Shown here one piece after another: positions 9,851 to 21,373 of a DNA stretch of 60,297 bases. The notes beneath the pieces were generated by a model. It was not told the DNA's origin and searched no databases. It saw nothing but the letters and a program-made list of their open reading frames with translations. The position numbers were made by a program, and so were the translations under genes. Each line of letters opens with the position of its first letter. Within the stretch, counting starts at the first letter, position 1. Origin of the DNA: Nemertoderma westbladi (Eukaryota; Xenacoelomorpha; Nemertodermatida; Nemertodermatidae); the NCBI GenBank assembly GCA_032718475.1, contig JAUCBJ010008563.1, positions 1 through 60,297 on the forward strand, in the 5' to 3' direction.

Positions 9851-11602
9851 TCGGTTATCATTCTTCACCTTCGTTAACCTGATATTATTATCGCTTATTC
9901 TTGTAAAATTTAGTTTATTCGGTTTTTTGTTGAAACTTCGTTTTGATAAATCCTTTGTAAAACTGTAAATATACTGCAATTTCCTGACATGTTTTCTTTT
10001 GGTCCGACTTCGGGACAGCCGAACACCAGGGAGATGGCAGCCTAGACCGTTAGGCCGTAAGCAACGCAGGGAAGGGATGTCCACAACACGCTAGCGCCCA
10101 CATTTGGATTGACCGCGCACCCCCTTTGCCCCTTCGAAATACTCCACTTGCTATGCAGCGCCCGCTTTGTGAGAAGGTAAGACTTTGTTCGACGCCCTTG
10201 CCCGCCGTAAGACCTATAGATCAGGGTAAGCGTGACACCGCACTGGACGCCGCAAATTTAGGATCAAATAATTATATCCAGACACCCCCCCCCCCTTCTT
10301 GTCAGTCCTACGAACCCCTGGGTTAACCTGTACTTCCTACAGGTGCGAACTATTGCCATTCGTCAGTACGCGAGTACACATTAGGTACGGACAGCATACG
10401 TTCCATAATTTAGTGATTCATAGCACTGACTGTTTGGTACCGGTTCGCTTTGTAGAACGTACATTAGTACCCCCCCCCCCCCCTTGTCTGGAGTTAGCTA
10501 TTTGATCAGGCAAGGAGTATTTCTGCTACCGGCACACTGCTTGGCCTAGGGAGGTTTTATTAATATCCTACCGCGCCTTGCCACGTACTGATAGGTATTG
10601 CTGCTAACTACCGCAGCAACAAAGTTCTAGAATTAAATTAGTATACCAGATCAGCTAACGTACGGTAGCGATTAACCCCTATTCTTATCTTACAACCAGA
10701 ATCTGGTATTAGTGCCGATCACGGGTGTAGTTACTAACACTGTGGTTGCCCATTGGGTTGTGGATAGGAAGGAGAGAGCTTTGACGTCATTCGTGAGTAT
10801 AAAGTTCTACAAACGCGACTAGTTTATTTTAGTAGCTAGCGCACGGTATCATTTTAGTCAGAAAATCACTAAAACCTAGTAAAAGGAATTACACGAAATT
10901 GTTTTATTTGTAACACACCCACACACACACGCCCTAAAACATATCGCCCTTAAAGTTCTACTAGCTATAGCGTACTATACATTACTTTAGGTGGAAATTA
11001 TCTGTATTTGTAAAATTAGGATCTGATTTAGTTGCGGCAATAAGGAGTATTTCACTTTCGTTATTAAACTGTTGTTTGTCTGGACAACGGTATTGTTACA
11101 TTTAGGCCTGACCCTTTAGACTGATTTCGTACAGGGGGGTCAGTTATTGTTACATTTAGGTACGACCCCTTTTCGACTGATTTAGGACTGTCAGTGTTGT
11201 TACGCTAGGTCTGTTAACCCACTAGCTCGTATATAAACCATATAAATCACACCGCGGCAAGTTACTGTATTTAGGACTGTCAGTGATAGTTAGGATTCGC
11301 TGCGCGGGGATTGTTTTCCCGTGAGTTTGGTCTGTTACTGTAACTGTACATCTGCCTCACCGGTTAGAGGACAGGTATCCTTCTGTCTAGCACGTAGGCA
11401 TTCGACCCGCTCACGTACATAGAATAGATACAAGGCTCTGTTCCTCGCCAGTAGTCGTTTGTGTACTATATCTGTTTGTTTAGATATCCTGGACTGGGAT
11501 TTGTTGTCAGATACTGTACAAGCCCGTATACATTACTAGAGTCTCATAGTAAGATACATCGTTACTAGGATCTGGTAAGCGGTATACTACTGGACCCTTA
11601 CA

Positions 11603-12721
11603 GTAGGAAGTATTATTTCCTTTAGTTTAGAATTGTTAGCTATTGAAAGTAGGAGATATTTAAAATCTAAGGTTAGTAAATTTAGTAATTTAGAACGTCC
11701 CCTGCTTCAGTAGGCCTTTAGGGTAGCTAGTACTTTCGTATTTAATATTTGACTAGCTAATAGTTAGTTTGTAGCACTTTGTTTTACGCCGTGTGTGTGC
11801 GGTGTTACTTTTCGGTACTTGAAAAGGTACATAGGGTTTAAAGACCAATTTGTATCGGTACCTAGGAAGATTTTTCGTAAGCGTAGAAGTAAAACTCTCA
11901 CCTTCGACCTTTTCAGGACTCAAGGACTCATTTCTGGACCGCTTCGAGGATTAGACCGCTTTTCGCAAAGTTTGGGAGACAATAAATTCGTCCGCGCCGC
12001 CGAAAAACGGAAAGACCCACGTCCGGTTTGTATTTGGGAATTTGTACGACTGGAAGATCAAAGGAACGTAAGTTTTACGACTCGCGTCGTTCAAACTTAA
12101 GAAAGCACAGTAGTACTCAAAATTTGTGGGTTTCACTGTCTATTTAGTAGTGTTGTTGGTACATATTTTCCCGTTAGACGTTGCTGTTTGGCCTATTGTT
12201 TGTACTTGTTGATCTATATTTTGTTAACGTATACCGTTATCTCACTTATTCGTACAAATTTAGCCGGTAGGCTAGATTACTACTTATTTTATTATATACT
12301 TTGTTAGTTTATTTGTACCGGTTAGGGTATATATATGATATATATATATATCAAGGTAAGTTTGACATTTGTACATTTCGACATTTCGACATTCTGACTT
12401 GTTGATTTATTTGTACCGGTTAGGTAAGTTTGACACTTCAACATTCAGACACTTTGACATTTTATTACCCGTACTTGACGTATATAATAAGACATGAGTG
12501 ACACACCCCATTCGACGAGATACCCACCTACCGACTATGACTCGTGCGACCCGGACAGATCGACAGTAGACGAACCGAGAAGGAGAACCCGAGATTCCAC
12601 CGAGGTCACACCGCTTGCGTCGCCGGTACCCTGAACGGAAATACCGGAAACCGCAACGCGTGGCGACGGCAGGATCGAAGATTTCCTTACCGTCCCGCAG
12701 ACTAGATCGCGGGAACCGGAC
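11603..12721 (+). other. BEL leader (between 5' LTR and Gag ATG) with candidate splice donors
   Basis: No gene was recognised apart from the in-frame segment at 12494. A TA-rich stretch lies at 12325-12352. GTAAGTTTGACA occurs at 12356 and again at 12425, in CAAG|GTAAGT and TTAG|GTAAGT contexts, and GTAAGT follows the Gag ATG directly at 12725. These are good splice-donor matches and would allow spliced subgenomic RNA. Confidence 0.5.
12494..12721 (+). pseudogene. In-frame upstream Gag extension interrupted by TGA
   Basis: ATG at 12494 lies exactly 76 codons upstream of ATG 12722, in the same frame. Forty-six codons are open, then TGA at 12632-12634, then 29 open codons run into the main ORF. 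Composition (Asp, Arg, Pro, Thr-rich) resembles the following Gag. Either the original Gag start was at 12494 and a nonsense change has shortened it, or the open frame is chance and 12722 is the start. Confidence 0.45.
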
Positions 12722-15700
12722 ATGGTAAGTTCGACTGGAAGCCAGGAGAACGTTATTAGAAGTATAGGAGGACACATGGCCCAGATTACTCGGAACCTCG
12801 GAGAAGGTTTTCGCGTTTTACGCGAGTTAACCGCCCCGATGTCGAGATACGAGTTCTACACCTTACAGGTAAGGATAGAAAGTAGGGTACATGCCTCCGT
12901 AGATAAACTTAAAGGTTTGCACGAACTTGCAGAGTTGCGTGGCGACAACTTTACTCAGGTAAAGATAGTAGATAAATTGGTAAGTGCGAGAGAAAGCCTT
13001 ATCCAGTTTAAGTCGGTGATAAGATTGGCTCAACAGGAGCAGTTCGACCAACTGCTAGGTGAGTCAGTTTCGGACGCGTTGTTACAACCCGAAGAGGAAG
13101 AAGAACTCTACTGCCTGGACGGAAGGTTGGAAACGCTGACCAATTTTCTTCGTAGATGCGGCGTACCGATCGACGAACCGGAAATCGAACCGCGAGGGAC
13201 GACGGAAGTTCTCACTACGGAAGGCTCGCGAGCCTACCAACATCCACCACTGGATAGATCGTTCGTTAGCGTACGGAGCGACGTTGGCAACGTTGGCGAC
13301 GTTAGTAGAACAGCGTCTGGAATTACTCGACAACAACAGGAGGTTGCACGCCGACAACAAGTCGCCGAGGAAGAAGCGCAACTACAGATGGCACAGATCG
13401 CCATCGAAGGAGAAAAACAGCGCAGAGAGGATGTAGCGAAACTTGCGAAACTTCAAGCACAGGCTGAGTTCGAAGCATCAGAGATGCGGAGACTGGAGGA
13501 GGACTTAGCGCGAGAAGTGGCCGCGGCGGCAGCAGCCGACGAGTTAGCACGACAGGCGGCAGCTGACGAGTTAGCACGGAAGAAAGCAGCATCCGACGCT
13601 CGTGCCAAGTTGGAGGCGCGGCAAATAAACGCTCGATTAGCTATACAGGAAGCGGAATTAGCGGCACAACAACAGGACGCAGATCGACGCGAAAGGGAGA
13701 TGCAACTACAGTTCGAATTGAATCGTAGATCGCGCGAGACAGCGAACGCGCAAGCGGACCTCGAACTCGACGCGAGAGATAGATCTATGAGATCGCGAAC
13801 TGGACACGACTTGTCTGCCCTGGATCGTATGGAAGCTCGATATCGCGGAATACAGAAGCGGATCGAGGAAGGAAGCGTGGGAGCGATAGATCGAGGAGAG
13901 GAGTTCGTCGGGGATTACTGTAAACGTTTTCCCCAAGTTATTCCTATGCTCAAACCCACGACTCCGATGGAGCCGGTCTTTGTTACGAAACCTAAGGAAA
14001 TAACGCCTGTGCGTTCGACGCAAGGCAACAGGTTTGTTGTGACGGAATTACCGCAACCTAGGGCGACTTCATCGCCAATCTTAGCAGGTAACGTAACTAG
14101 TCCACCTACAGTAAGTCGTAGTTTACTTGTAGAGAGAGACGAACCTGCGTTTATGACAGTAAAACAGGTGAGTAAACCATTACAAGTTAAACCTGTGACG
14201 TGCTGCGCGAACCCAGTCATTTATAAACCTACAGTAGAGCTTAACTCTGATGTTTTTACTAGACCTCTCACCCAATGTTTATCGAGACCTACGACTTCGT
14301 GGAAGGCTTGCGAGCCTACCGAACAACGGAGGAGGATGGATGTAGGTAGTACCCACAGGATCGAACCGAGTTCAACGAGACCTACGACTACGTGGAAGGC
14401 TTGCGAGCCTACCGAACAACGAGGAGCCGTAGATCCCAGACCACGACGAACTCGACCAAGAATAATACGCCGGACGCGAACCCGCCAACCACCTTATCCG
14501 GACGACAGCGATTCATCCAGTGACTCGGAGTCGACGGAACGGGAAATATTCCGTACTGGAGCGGCAGCGGCAGCGGATTACAAACGGGAGGAACGGTCGA
14601 CGAACCCCTATATCGACAATCCTCCACGAGAAACACCCCAACAGAAACCCACGTTGAAACCAGCGGAAACGATCAGCGCCAAACAGTTCACCGAGATGAC
14701 GGACAGAATAGCTCAACTCGAAGAACGACTCGAAGCGCAACCGTCGGATCGATCACGAACCAGCGTGGAGTTGGAACAACCTAGACAACATCGACCACCG
14801 AGGAGAGAACAGGAGACTAGACGGACTCCGACACATCGAGAGGAAGATCCCGTTAATAATTCCTACCGACGAACAACGCGCGGAAGGGAGCGACTGGACG
14901 ACGCCACCGAACAGGGACGCGGACAGTTGGATTTAGTTAGCGAGATTGCGAAATTCGCGGCTAGACACGGATTACCGGCACAGCAACCGCCGAAGTTCTC
15001 TGGCAACGCGAAACACTGGCGCACACTGGTAGACTACGTAGAGTCCCAGATCGCTAAGTGTGCTTTCACCTCGACGGAGAAGTTTAACTACTTGCTCCAA
15101 GTCCTGTCTGGTGAGCCGAAACGATTAGCGGAAACCTTTATTGGTGTTCCCGATGCCTTTGAGTTGGCGTACGACCGTTTATATTCGATTTACGGAGGTA
15201 ATGTCGCCATGGCTAAATCCATCATTGAAGACCTCTGCAGAGGAGGCAACATTTCGAGACCGATCGACCTTTTACGACTCGCGGACGAAATAAAGAACGC
15301 TATAGGGACTTTACGGTCCATTGGACAACTCGAGTACGCTAACGCACCGACGGTTCTCATTCGAATAATCGGTCGACTTCACCATCGACTACGACGAGAA
15401 TGGCGACGCATCGAGTACCAGCGCGAAGAGGCCGGAGGGTTATTAAAACTCACCGATGTCTATCAACTTATTTCACGGGAGGCCGTGATCGAGACTCGAT
15501 CAAACTATACCGATCACCATATCGCGGCGGAAGGGATAACTGTTTCTGCGCCGAATCGGACTAAACCATTTCCGACGAACGCGAAAGCCGTTACTTACGC
15601 CACCCCTACTGAGACTTCTAAAGTTCTGACGCCTATCGGCACCACGCAGCCACGACAACAGTTGCCGGCGGACTTTGTGGGATGCTCGTACTGCGAGCGG

Positions 15701-18700
15701 AACGGCAGAAACCATAGCGGACATAAACTACGTGGATGTCGCGCTTTTAAAGAGTTGGGGATCGAGGAGAGGAGACTCCAAATCCGATCTCTAGATTCCT
15801 GTTGGAGATGTATGAAGCCAGGACACGTCCGGAAGGATTGCCCGAGCGACGATACATGTTCTCTGTGTGGACGTAACCATGACGCGTTGCTTCACACGAC
15901 CAGTCATACTCCGACCAGACGCTTTCGACGAGAGCATCCCGATAAAGCGGCTAGATGCGACGCGCTTTATAAGGAGCGTGCGCCGCGCGAGATCCGTACC
16001 TTTTATACCGACTGTATGGATCAGTCAGGATCATCGGACGAGGACGAGGAGGAAGACGACACTTTCTACGTGCATGCAGGTGAGGAACAGCCATCGATAA
16101 CGCTCCTCACACAGAACCAATTGAAAGGGTTTAGCGTGATTCCTATAAAGATTACCGGAACCCGAGGGAGCAAGCGTATATACGCCATCTTAGACTCTGC
16201 GTCATCGCATAGCTATGTCGACGAACAAGTAGCCAACGTAGTTACGGACTTGAGTCAAGGTAAGACTGCTCAGTATACTGTAAGCAGCATGCATGGTAAG
16301 AGAGCGATTCCTGTGACAAGAGTAAAACTAACCTTAGACACTCTTCTTTCCAAAGCGGAACACAGCAAGGAGGAGCGCTCATTACTTCCGGTAAGAAATT
16401 TGACCTTTGCAGCTACGAAGGACTTTAGTAACTTGCTCGGCCCTGTGCCAGAGCAATCACCGGAAGATCGTAAGTATTTCCGACACCTTGGAATACCGGA
16501 ATGTCCTGTCAATTATCGTTCAATTGCGATGTTAATTGGGACAGACCAGTTTAACTTACATCAGGTATGGGAGACACGCCCATCTGTTATTACAGCGGGC
16601 AACCCCTACGCATGTAGAACTCCCATAGGTTGGTATACTAGAGCACCAATACGTTCACTAGAGGTAAGTGACCAGGAGGACGACGTTTTGAGTACGTGTA
16701 GTTTATTGACTAACACGATAGATAATTCTCCTTCACACTCCTGTGGTCCAATTGTACGGACGGCACTACGACAGACTTGCGTCACTAACGCAGACGCCAC
16801 CGATACTGACGTAACCGATCTGGACACGACCATACGGACCTCTGACTTACAACTACTTGCAGTAGACCAGGTTGTATTGACTACTGAAGACCTGAGGGTT
16901 GTTGCCGTGGATGACTCGATGAACGAGGATTTTGGAAGGCTTGCGAGCCTACCGAAAAATCCGAAGGTCATTGACCCCACCCACCAGGCTTCGACACCGG
17001 TCGTTGATCTTGGAAGGCTTGCGAGCCTACCGATAGATCAAGAAGTTGTCAAACCGCCGCACGACAATTCGACGCCGACTAGTGACACCGGAAGGCTTGC
17101 GAGCCTACCAGACACATTGACACTAGCCACCGCAGCGGACGAAGACGTGGACGAGGACCATGGCGCAGTGCAAGCAGCGCTTGACCGACTGCTGACTGAA
17201 CGGACCATTCAATGGTTGGAACAGGACTCAGCAGAACCCGGTAGTTACGAGACCGCTATGTCAGAACAGGAAAAACGGTCATTAAATATTATGAGAGATA
17301 CCATTCGCCAGACCGCGAATGGCCACTATGAGGTTGGTATGTTGTGGCGCGATGGACAACCTAAGCTCGTTAACAATTACCCGCTTGCTTTGAGGCGACT
17401 CAAATCAATAAGGCAGCGATTGTTGCGAGACGAGACGGCCCATATGCAATACAATGCACAACTTCAGACGTATCTCCAAAAGGGATACGCCATTAGGATG
17501 TTAAATCCTGAGGTAACCACAGACCAGACATATTACCTGCCACATCATTTTGTTCGACACCCGGACAAACCTGGCAAGGTGCGTGTAGTCAACGACTGCG
17601 CTGCGCTTTACCAAGGGATGTCTATGAATAGCGAACTGATGGACGGGCCGAATATGAATAATTACCTCATGGGAGTCCTAATGCGTTTTAGACAACGCAA
17701 AGTGGCTTTCACCTGTGACGTAGAGGCCATGTTTCACCAGGTTAAGGCTTTGGAGCGGGACAGGGACAGTTTGAGGTTTCTTTGGTATCCGGACGGAAAC
17801 TTACAACTTCCGCCAGAAACTTACCAAATGCAGGTAAGAGTATTTGGAGCCAGGGACAGCCCCAACTGCACCATGTACGCATTAAAGCAGACAGCATTGG
17901 ACAGACGAGACCAATTTGACCCAGAAGTAGTTCGGACCGTGGAACGAGATTTCTACGTGGATGACGGCCTCAAGAGTTGTGACACCTTGGAGCGCGCTAC
18001 AACCGTAGCACACCAACTCCAGGATTGTCTCGCTGAGGGCGGATTTCACCTGACGAAGTTCGCTTCCAACGAACCCGAACTGGTGAACTCATTTGACCCG
18101 ATGGATCGTAGCGGAGGTGATTTAGACTTAGACCTAGAACCTCTGCCGACGACCAAAGTATTAGGACTTAGTTGGGACCCTAACACCGACAATTTTAGGG
18201 TACGTGTAAGGTCCAACGACCAGACTAGACCTCTCACTAAGAGGACTTGCTTATCGACCATGAGTCGATTGTATGACCCATTGTGTTTCATTAGTCCAGT
18301 GATCCTACATGCCAGGATCATACTCCGCAGCATTTGGCAAGCCGGACTGGAATGGGACGATCCCATCCCAGAAAAGTTAGCTGAGCGATGGAGGGACTGG
18401 GAAGCCCAACTGACGTTCCTACAAGACTATACCATACCGAGGGTATACTTTCCTTTGCAAACCACCTTTCCTGCCGATTTAGAGCTTCACAGCTTTAGTG
18501 ACGCTAGCAAGGATGGATTGGGGGTTACCTTATACCTTAGACGACAAGTGACATCGGACAGCTACGATGTATCTCTCGTTACTTCAAGAGCTAGAACAAT
18601 GCCATTGAAGTATATGACTGTACCTCGTGGGGAGCTGCAAGCCGGGACGATATCCACCGATATTGTCAGTCTAGTTCAACGCGAGCTGGAGGCTAACTTG

Positions 18701-21373
18701 AAGGTCACATATTGGACGGATGCGACGTTGGTACTTTGGTACATAAACAACGAAACATTCGAGTTCAAGACTTTCGTAGCCAACAGACGGGCTGAAATAC
18801 TAGACCGGTCGCTCAAACAAGATTGGCGTCACTGTCCAGGGAAGCTGAACCCAGCTGACATCGCGTCACGGGGGATGCAACCACTCGACTTTTGTAAACC
18901 GGACAATAAATCCTTTTGGTTTAGAGGACCCGATTTCCTACAGCGACCATCAGACGAATGGCCACCGTTATTCGACGCGACAACCAACACCATACCAGAG
19001 GGTGCCGAGATAAAACTCGACAAGGTTGTCAAGTCTAAAGCGAAAGCCAACGCCAAGGTCAAGAGGAAAAAAGGACGGACGAAATCTGATGACCTGGACG
19101 CTAGACCTGACATTACGCCAGACGTCTCACCAGACATTCGACCAGACGCTTGTATGAATCCTTCGCCGGATGTTCCGCGGGAGATTTCACCAGACGTTTC
19201 GCCGGATTGTTCACCAGATTACTCGCCAGATTATTCACCAGAAGAGACACCAGATTGTTCTCCGGATTGTTCGCCAGATTGTTTGATGGAACTCTCGACA
19301 GAATGTCTACCGGACGTCTCACCAGACTGTTCGCCAGACATCTCGACAGACTGTCCACCAGACTGTCCACCAGACTTTGAACCAGACTTTCTGATAGAAG
19401 TTACGCTAGACAGACTTTGGGACCGACGACAGGACATTTCGCCGGATGTTCCGCGCTATGTCTCACCAGACGTCTCACCAGACGCTTCACCAGACTGTCT
19501 ACTAGACACTCCATTAGAAGACCCATTGGAGCGGACATTTAGAGACGTACCGAATTTGACTTCTTTGGACGACAGAGATGTGGCCACAGGGATTACACTC
19601 CGCTCGAAGAAGGTACTTGACTTACCTACAGGTAAGCGTGTGACTAAGGTTAGGAAGCTTACAGGCTCACAGGAACACACTGACACTGTAGAGTTGAAAC
19701 CATTACTGCCAGTCGACACATTAGGTGCGGACGGTAAAGGTAAGACCGTAGAGATTGACGTACTTGGGGACTCAGACAAACCTACCGGAAGGCCCGTGGG
19801 CCTACCAAGTCCAGACAAGTATACACACTACGACTACACCTTACCCGATGACGTCACTAACACTTACGTTGACAGGATAGTGAACCTAACTAGATCATGG
19901 ACTGACGCGTGCCGCAAGTTAGCATGGCTCAAACGATTGAGACAATATGCCAGAGGCAAACGCGACTTTCCTAGAAGACTTACCTTAAAGGAAATTGAAC
20001 ACTGTGAAGTTGATATCATCAGACATTATCAATTGCGATATTTCGCACGAGAGTTCACAGCGATCAAACAAGGTAAACAGATTAAGTCTTCACCGATTTT
20101 GAGTTGGAGTCCGATTATTTACCGGGGCTTACTTTGTCACAAGTCCAGACTCCAAAACATCGACTTTGCACTTGACTTTAGGTATCCTATCATCATACCG
20201 CAACACCATGAGTTACAGCGCGCTATGATACTGGACGCACATGTACAACTCAAACACGTAGGTAGACACCACTGTCTATCACACTTACGCTCGAGGTTTG
20301 TACTGATTAGACCTAGTAAGGCACTGAGTTCAGTAACACGGAACTGTATTATTTGTAAGAAGGTGCACGCGAGGATAGGACACCAAGAAATGAGTGAACT
20401 ACCATTAGCTAGATTACAGGCGTTTAGACCCCCTTTCACTGAGACAGGGATAGACTGTTTTGGACCCATAATCGCGAAACGCGGAAGGGTACAGGTAAAA
20501 CGTTGGGGATTGATCTTCACTTGCATGGCCAGCAGAGCTGTCCATATAGAGCGAGTGACAGACTTGTCCACCAATGCCTTTATCCTAGCCTTACGGCGAT
20601 TTATCGCTAGACGTGGATTGGTCAAATCCATATACTGCGACCAAGGGACAAACTTTGTGGGTGCACGGAACGAGATAACCAGAGCTTTGAGAAAATTGGA
20701 CCAAAACCAGATTTCCGAGGAACTACGTCCTCACCGTATTGTTTGGTTTTTCAATACTCCAGACAGTCCGTGGAGAGGCGGCGTTTGGGAAAGGCTGATT
20801 GGCTCAATTAAAACAGCTATGGCTAAAGTCGTACCGACGCAACACATCTTGACAGACGACCAACTGACGACGTTACTAGTAGAAATCGAAGCAATCTTAA
20901 ATACCAGACCGATCGCTTTGATCCCAGACAATAACGACGTACAGTTTGCCTTGACACCAGCGCACCTGCTTATGCAGGCGCCGACGACATTGTTGCCCAT
21001 TTCGGTACCCGTTGATAGTGACGGATACGGCAACAAAGCTTGGAAAATCACTCAATTACTTGCAAATAAATTCTGGGAAATATGGCAGAAATATTATTTG
21101 CCCTCTATTTCGACCAGAACCTCTTGGTATCTAAATACCCGGTGTTTAAGACGTGGTGACCATGTTTTATTGGCTGAAGCTAATCTGAGAAGACGGTTTT
21201 GGCTGACTGGAGTCATTTTGACCACGCACCCTACATCTGGTGTAGTGAGGACAGTTACTGTACGGACTATCGACGGACGTACCGTAGATAGGCCTGTACA
21301 ACGTCTCGTACTCCTTGAGGAGACTAGAAACGAGACGGGAGACTACAAATCTCCACCCAATATTAGTAAATAG
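12722..21373 (+). CDS. BEL/Pao Gag-Pol polyprotein, 2883 codons, intact
   Basis: One open frame from ATG 12722. The Gag part has a Gln/Ala/Glu-rich coiled coil (~197-336), basic linkers, a DUF1759-type region (~757-917), then Cys/His knuckles at ~985-1060 including CWRCMKPGHVRKDC. The aspartic protease (DUF1758 type) has DSASSHSYVD at ~1157. RT spans ~1590-1800 with YVDD at 1745-1748, followed by the Pao-type region KVLGLSWDP (~1812). RNase H has SDASKDG (~1926) and TDATLVLW (~1997). A 150-residue Ser-Pro-Asp repeat (~2123-2273) separates RNase H from integrase. Integrase has an HHCC finger (~2507-2547) and D, D, E in GIDCFGP (~2576), CDQGTNF (~2639) and GGVWERL (~2688), then DUF5641 (~2795-2870). 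No inactivating change was seen in Pol. The usual roles are capsid formation, polyprotein cleavage, cDNA synthesis and integration. Confidence 0.95.
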   Translation: MVSSTGSQENVIRSIGGHMAQITRNLGEGFRVLRELTAPMSRYEFYTLQVRIESRVHASVDKLKGLHELAELRGDNFTQVKIVDKLVSARESLIQFKSVIRLAQQEQFDQLLGESVSDALLQPEEEEELYCLDGRLETLTNFLRRCGVPIDEPEIEPRGTTEVLTTEGSRAYQHPPLDRSFVSVRSDVGNVGDVSRTASGITRQQQEVARRQQVAEEEAQLQMAQIAIEGEKQRREDVAKLAKLQAQAEFEASEMRRLEEDLAREVAAAAAADELARQAAADELARKKAASDARAKLEARQINARLAIQEAELAAQQQDADRREREMQLQFELNRRSRETANAQADLELDARDRSMRSRTGHDLSALDRMEARYRGIQKRIEEGSVGAIDRGEEFVGDYCKRFPQVIPMLKPTTPMEPVFVTKPKEITPVRSTQGNRFVVTELPQPRATSSPILAGNVTSPPTVSRSLLVERDEPAFMTVKQVSKPLQVKPVTCCANPVIYKPTVELNSDVFTRPLTQCLSRPTTSWKACEPTEQRRRMDVGSTHRIEPSSTRPTTTWKACEPTEQRGAVDPRPRRTRPRIIRRTRTRQPPYPDDSDSSSDSESTEREIFRTGAAAAADYKREERSTNPYIDNPPRETPQQKPTLKPAETISAKQFTEMTDRIAQLEERLEAQPSDRSRTSVELEQPRQHRPPRREQETRRTPTHREEDPVNNSYRRTTRGRERLDDATEQGRGQLDLVSEIAKFAARHGLPAQQPPKFSGNAKHWRTLVDYVESQIAKCAFTSTEKFNYLLQVLSGEPKRLAETFIGVPDAFELAYDRLYSIYGGNVAMAKSIIEDLCRGGNISRPIDLLRLADEIKNAIGTLRSIGQLEYANAPTVLIRIIGRLHHRLRREWRRIEYQREEAGGLLKLTDVYQLISREAVIETRSNYTDHHIAAEGITVSAPNRTKPFPTNAKAVTYATPTETSKVLTPIGTTQPRQQLPADFVGCSYCERNGRNHSGHKLRGCRAFKELGIEERRLQIRSLDSCWRCMKPGHVRKDCPSDDTCSLCGRNHDALLHTTSHTPTRRFRREHPDKAARCDALYKERAPREIRTFYTDCMDQSGSSDEDEEEDDTFYVHAGEEQPSITLLTQNQLKGFSVIPIKITGTRGSKRIYAILDSASSHSYVDEQVANVVTDLSQGKTAQYTVSSMHGKRAIPVTRVKLTLDTLLSKAEHSKEERSLLPVRNLTFAATKDFSNLLGPVPEQSPEDRKYFRHLGIPECPVNYRSIAMLIGTDQFNLHQVWETRPSVITAGNPYACRTPIGWYTRAPIRSLEVSDQEDDVLSTCSLLTNTIDNSPSHSCGPIVRTALRQTCVTNADATDTDVTDLDTTIRTSDLQLLAVDQVVLTTEDLRVVAVDDSMNEDFGRLASLPKNPKVIDPTHQASTPVVDLGRLASLPIDQEVVKPPHDNSTPTSDTGRLASLPDTLTLATAADEDVDEDHGAVQAALDRLLTERTIQWLEQDSAEPGSYETAMSEQEKRSLNIMRDTIRQTANGHYEVGMLWRDGQPKLVNNYPLALRRLKSIRQRLLRDETAHMQYNAQLQTYLQKGYAIRMLNPEVTTDQTYYLPHHFVRHPDKPGKVRVVNDCAALYQGMSMNSELMDGPNMNNYLMGVLMRFRQRKVAFTCDVEAMFHQVKALERDRDSLRFLWYPDGNLQLPPETYQMQVRVFGARDSPNCTMYALKQTALDRRDQFDPEVVRTVERDFYVDDGLKSCDTLERATTVAHQLQDCLAEGGFHLTKFASNEPELVNSFDPMDRSGGDLDLDLEPLPTTKVLGLSWDPNTDNFRVRVRSNDQTRPLTKRTCLSTMSRLYDPLCFISPVILHARIILRSIWQAGLEWDDPIPEKLAERWRDWEAQLTFLQDYTIPRVYFPLQTTFPADLELHSFSDASKDGLGVTLYLRRQVTSDSYDVSLVTSRARTMPLKYMTVPRGELQAGTISTDIVSLVQRELEANLKVTYWTDATLVLWYINNETFEFKTFVANRRAEILDRSLKQDWRHCPGKLNPADIASRGMQPLDFCKPDNKSFWFRGPDFLQRPSDEWPPLFDATTNTIPEGAEIKLDKVVKSKAKANAKVKRKKGRTKSDDLDARPDITPDVSPDIRPDACMNPSPDVPREISPDVSPDCSPDYSPDYSPEETPDCSPDCSPDCLMELSTECLPDVSPDCSPDISTDCPPDCPPDFEPDFLIEVTLDRLWDRRQDISPDVPRYVSPDVSPDASPDCLLDTPLEDPLERTFRDVPNLTSLDDRDVATGITLRSKKVLDLPTGKRVTKVRKLTGSQEHTDTVELKPLLPVDTLGADGKGKTVEIDVLGDSDKPTGRPVGLPSPDKYTHYDYTLPDDVTNTYVDRIVNLTRSWTDACRKLAWLKRLRQYARGKRDFPRRLTLKEIEHCEVDIIRHYQLRYFAREFTAIKQGKQIKSSPILSWSPIIYRGLLCHKSRLQNIDFALDFRYPIIIPQHHELQRAMILDAHVQLKHVGRHHCLSHLRSRFVLIRPSKALSSVTRNCIICKKVHARIGHQEMSELPLARLQAFRPPFTETGIDCFGPIIAKRGRVQVKRWGLIFTCMASRAVHIERVTDLSTNAFILALRRFIARRGLVKSIYCDQGTNFVGARNEITRALRKLDQNQISEELRPHRIVWFFNTPDSPWRGGVWERLIGSIKTAMAKVVPTQHILTDDQLTTLLVEIEAILNTRPIALIPDNNDVQFALTPAHLLMQAPTTLLPISVPVDSDGYGNKAWKITQLLANKFWEIWQKYYLPSISTRTSWYLNTRCLRRGDHVLLAEANLRRRFWLTGVILTTHPTSGVVRTVTVRTIDGRTVDRPVQRLVLLEETRNETGDYKSPPNISK
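19090..19540 (+). repeat. In-frame minisatellite in Pol encoding Ser-Pro-Asp repeats
   Basis: Degenerate 12-bp units such as TCACCAGACTGT and TCGCCGGATGTT encode (S/T)PD(V/C/I/Y) about 30 times, between RNase H and integrase. It is likely an unstructured acidic linker. It stays in frame across all changes, suggesting constraint on the reading frame. Confidence 0.9.

Larger units (their letters stand above)
9332..11602 (+). repeat. 5' LTR of BEL/Pao element
   Basis: 2271 bp, beginning TGATGAATT and ending CCTTACA. It matches 23153-26045 (offset 13821) except for the 620-bp MITE, poly-C lengths (10285-10295, 10470-10483) and a few substitutions, e.g. the third base after GGTTT near 9922. It contains a tRNA-like segment, a duplicated promoter module and a TATA box. 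Small ORFs inside are not conserved-looking and are treated as chance. Confidence 0.93.

Noticed and set aside
10126-10505. Small ORFs inside the LTR
   Set aside because: Run through poly-C tracts that differ in length between LTRs, so the frame is not kept.
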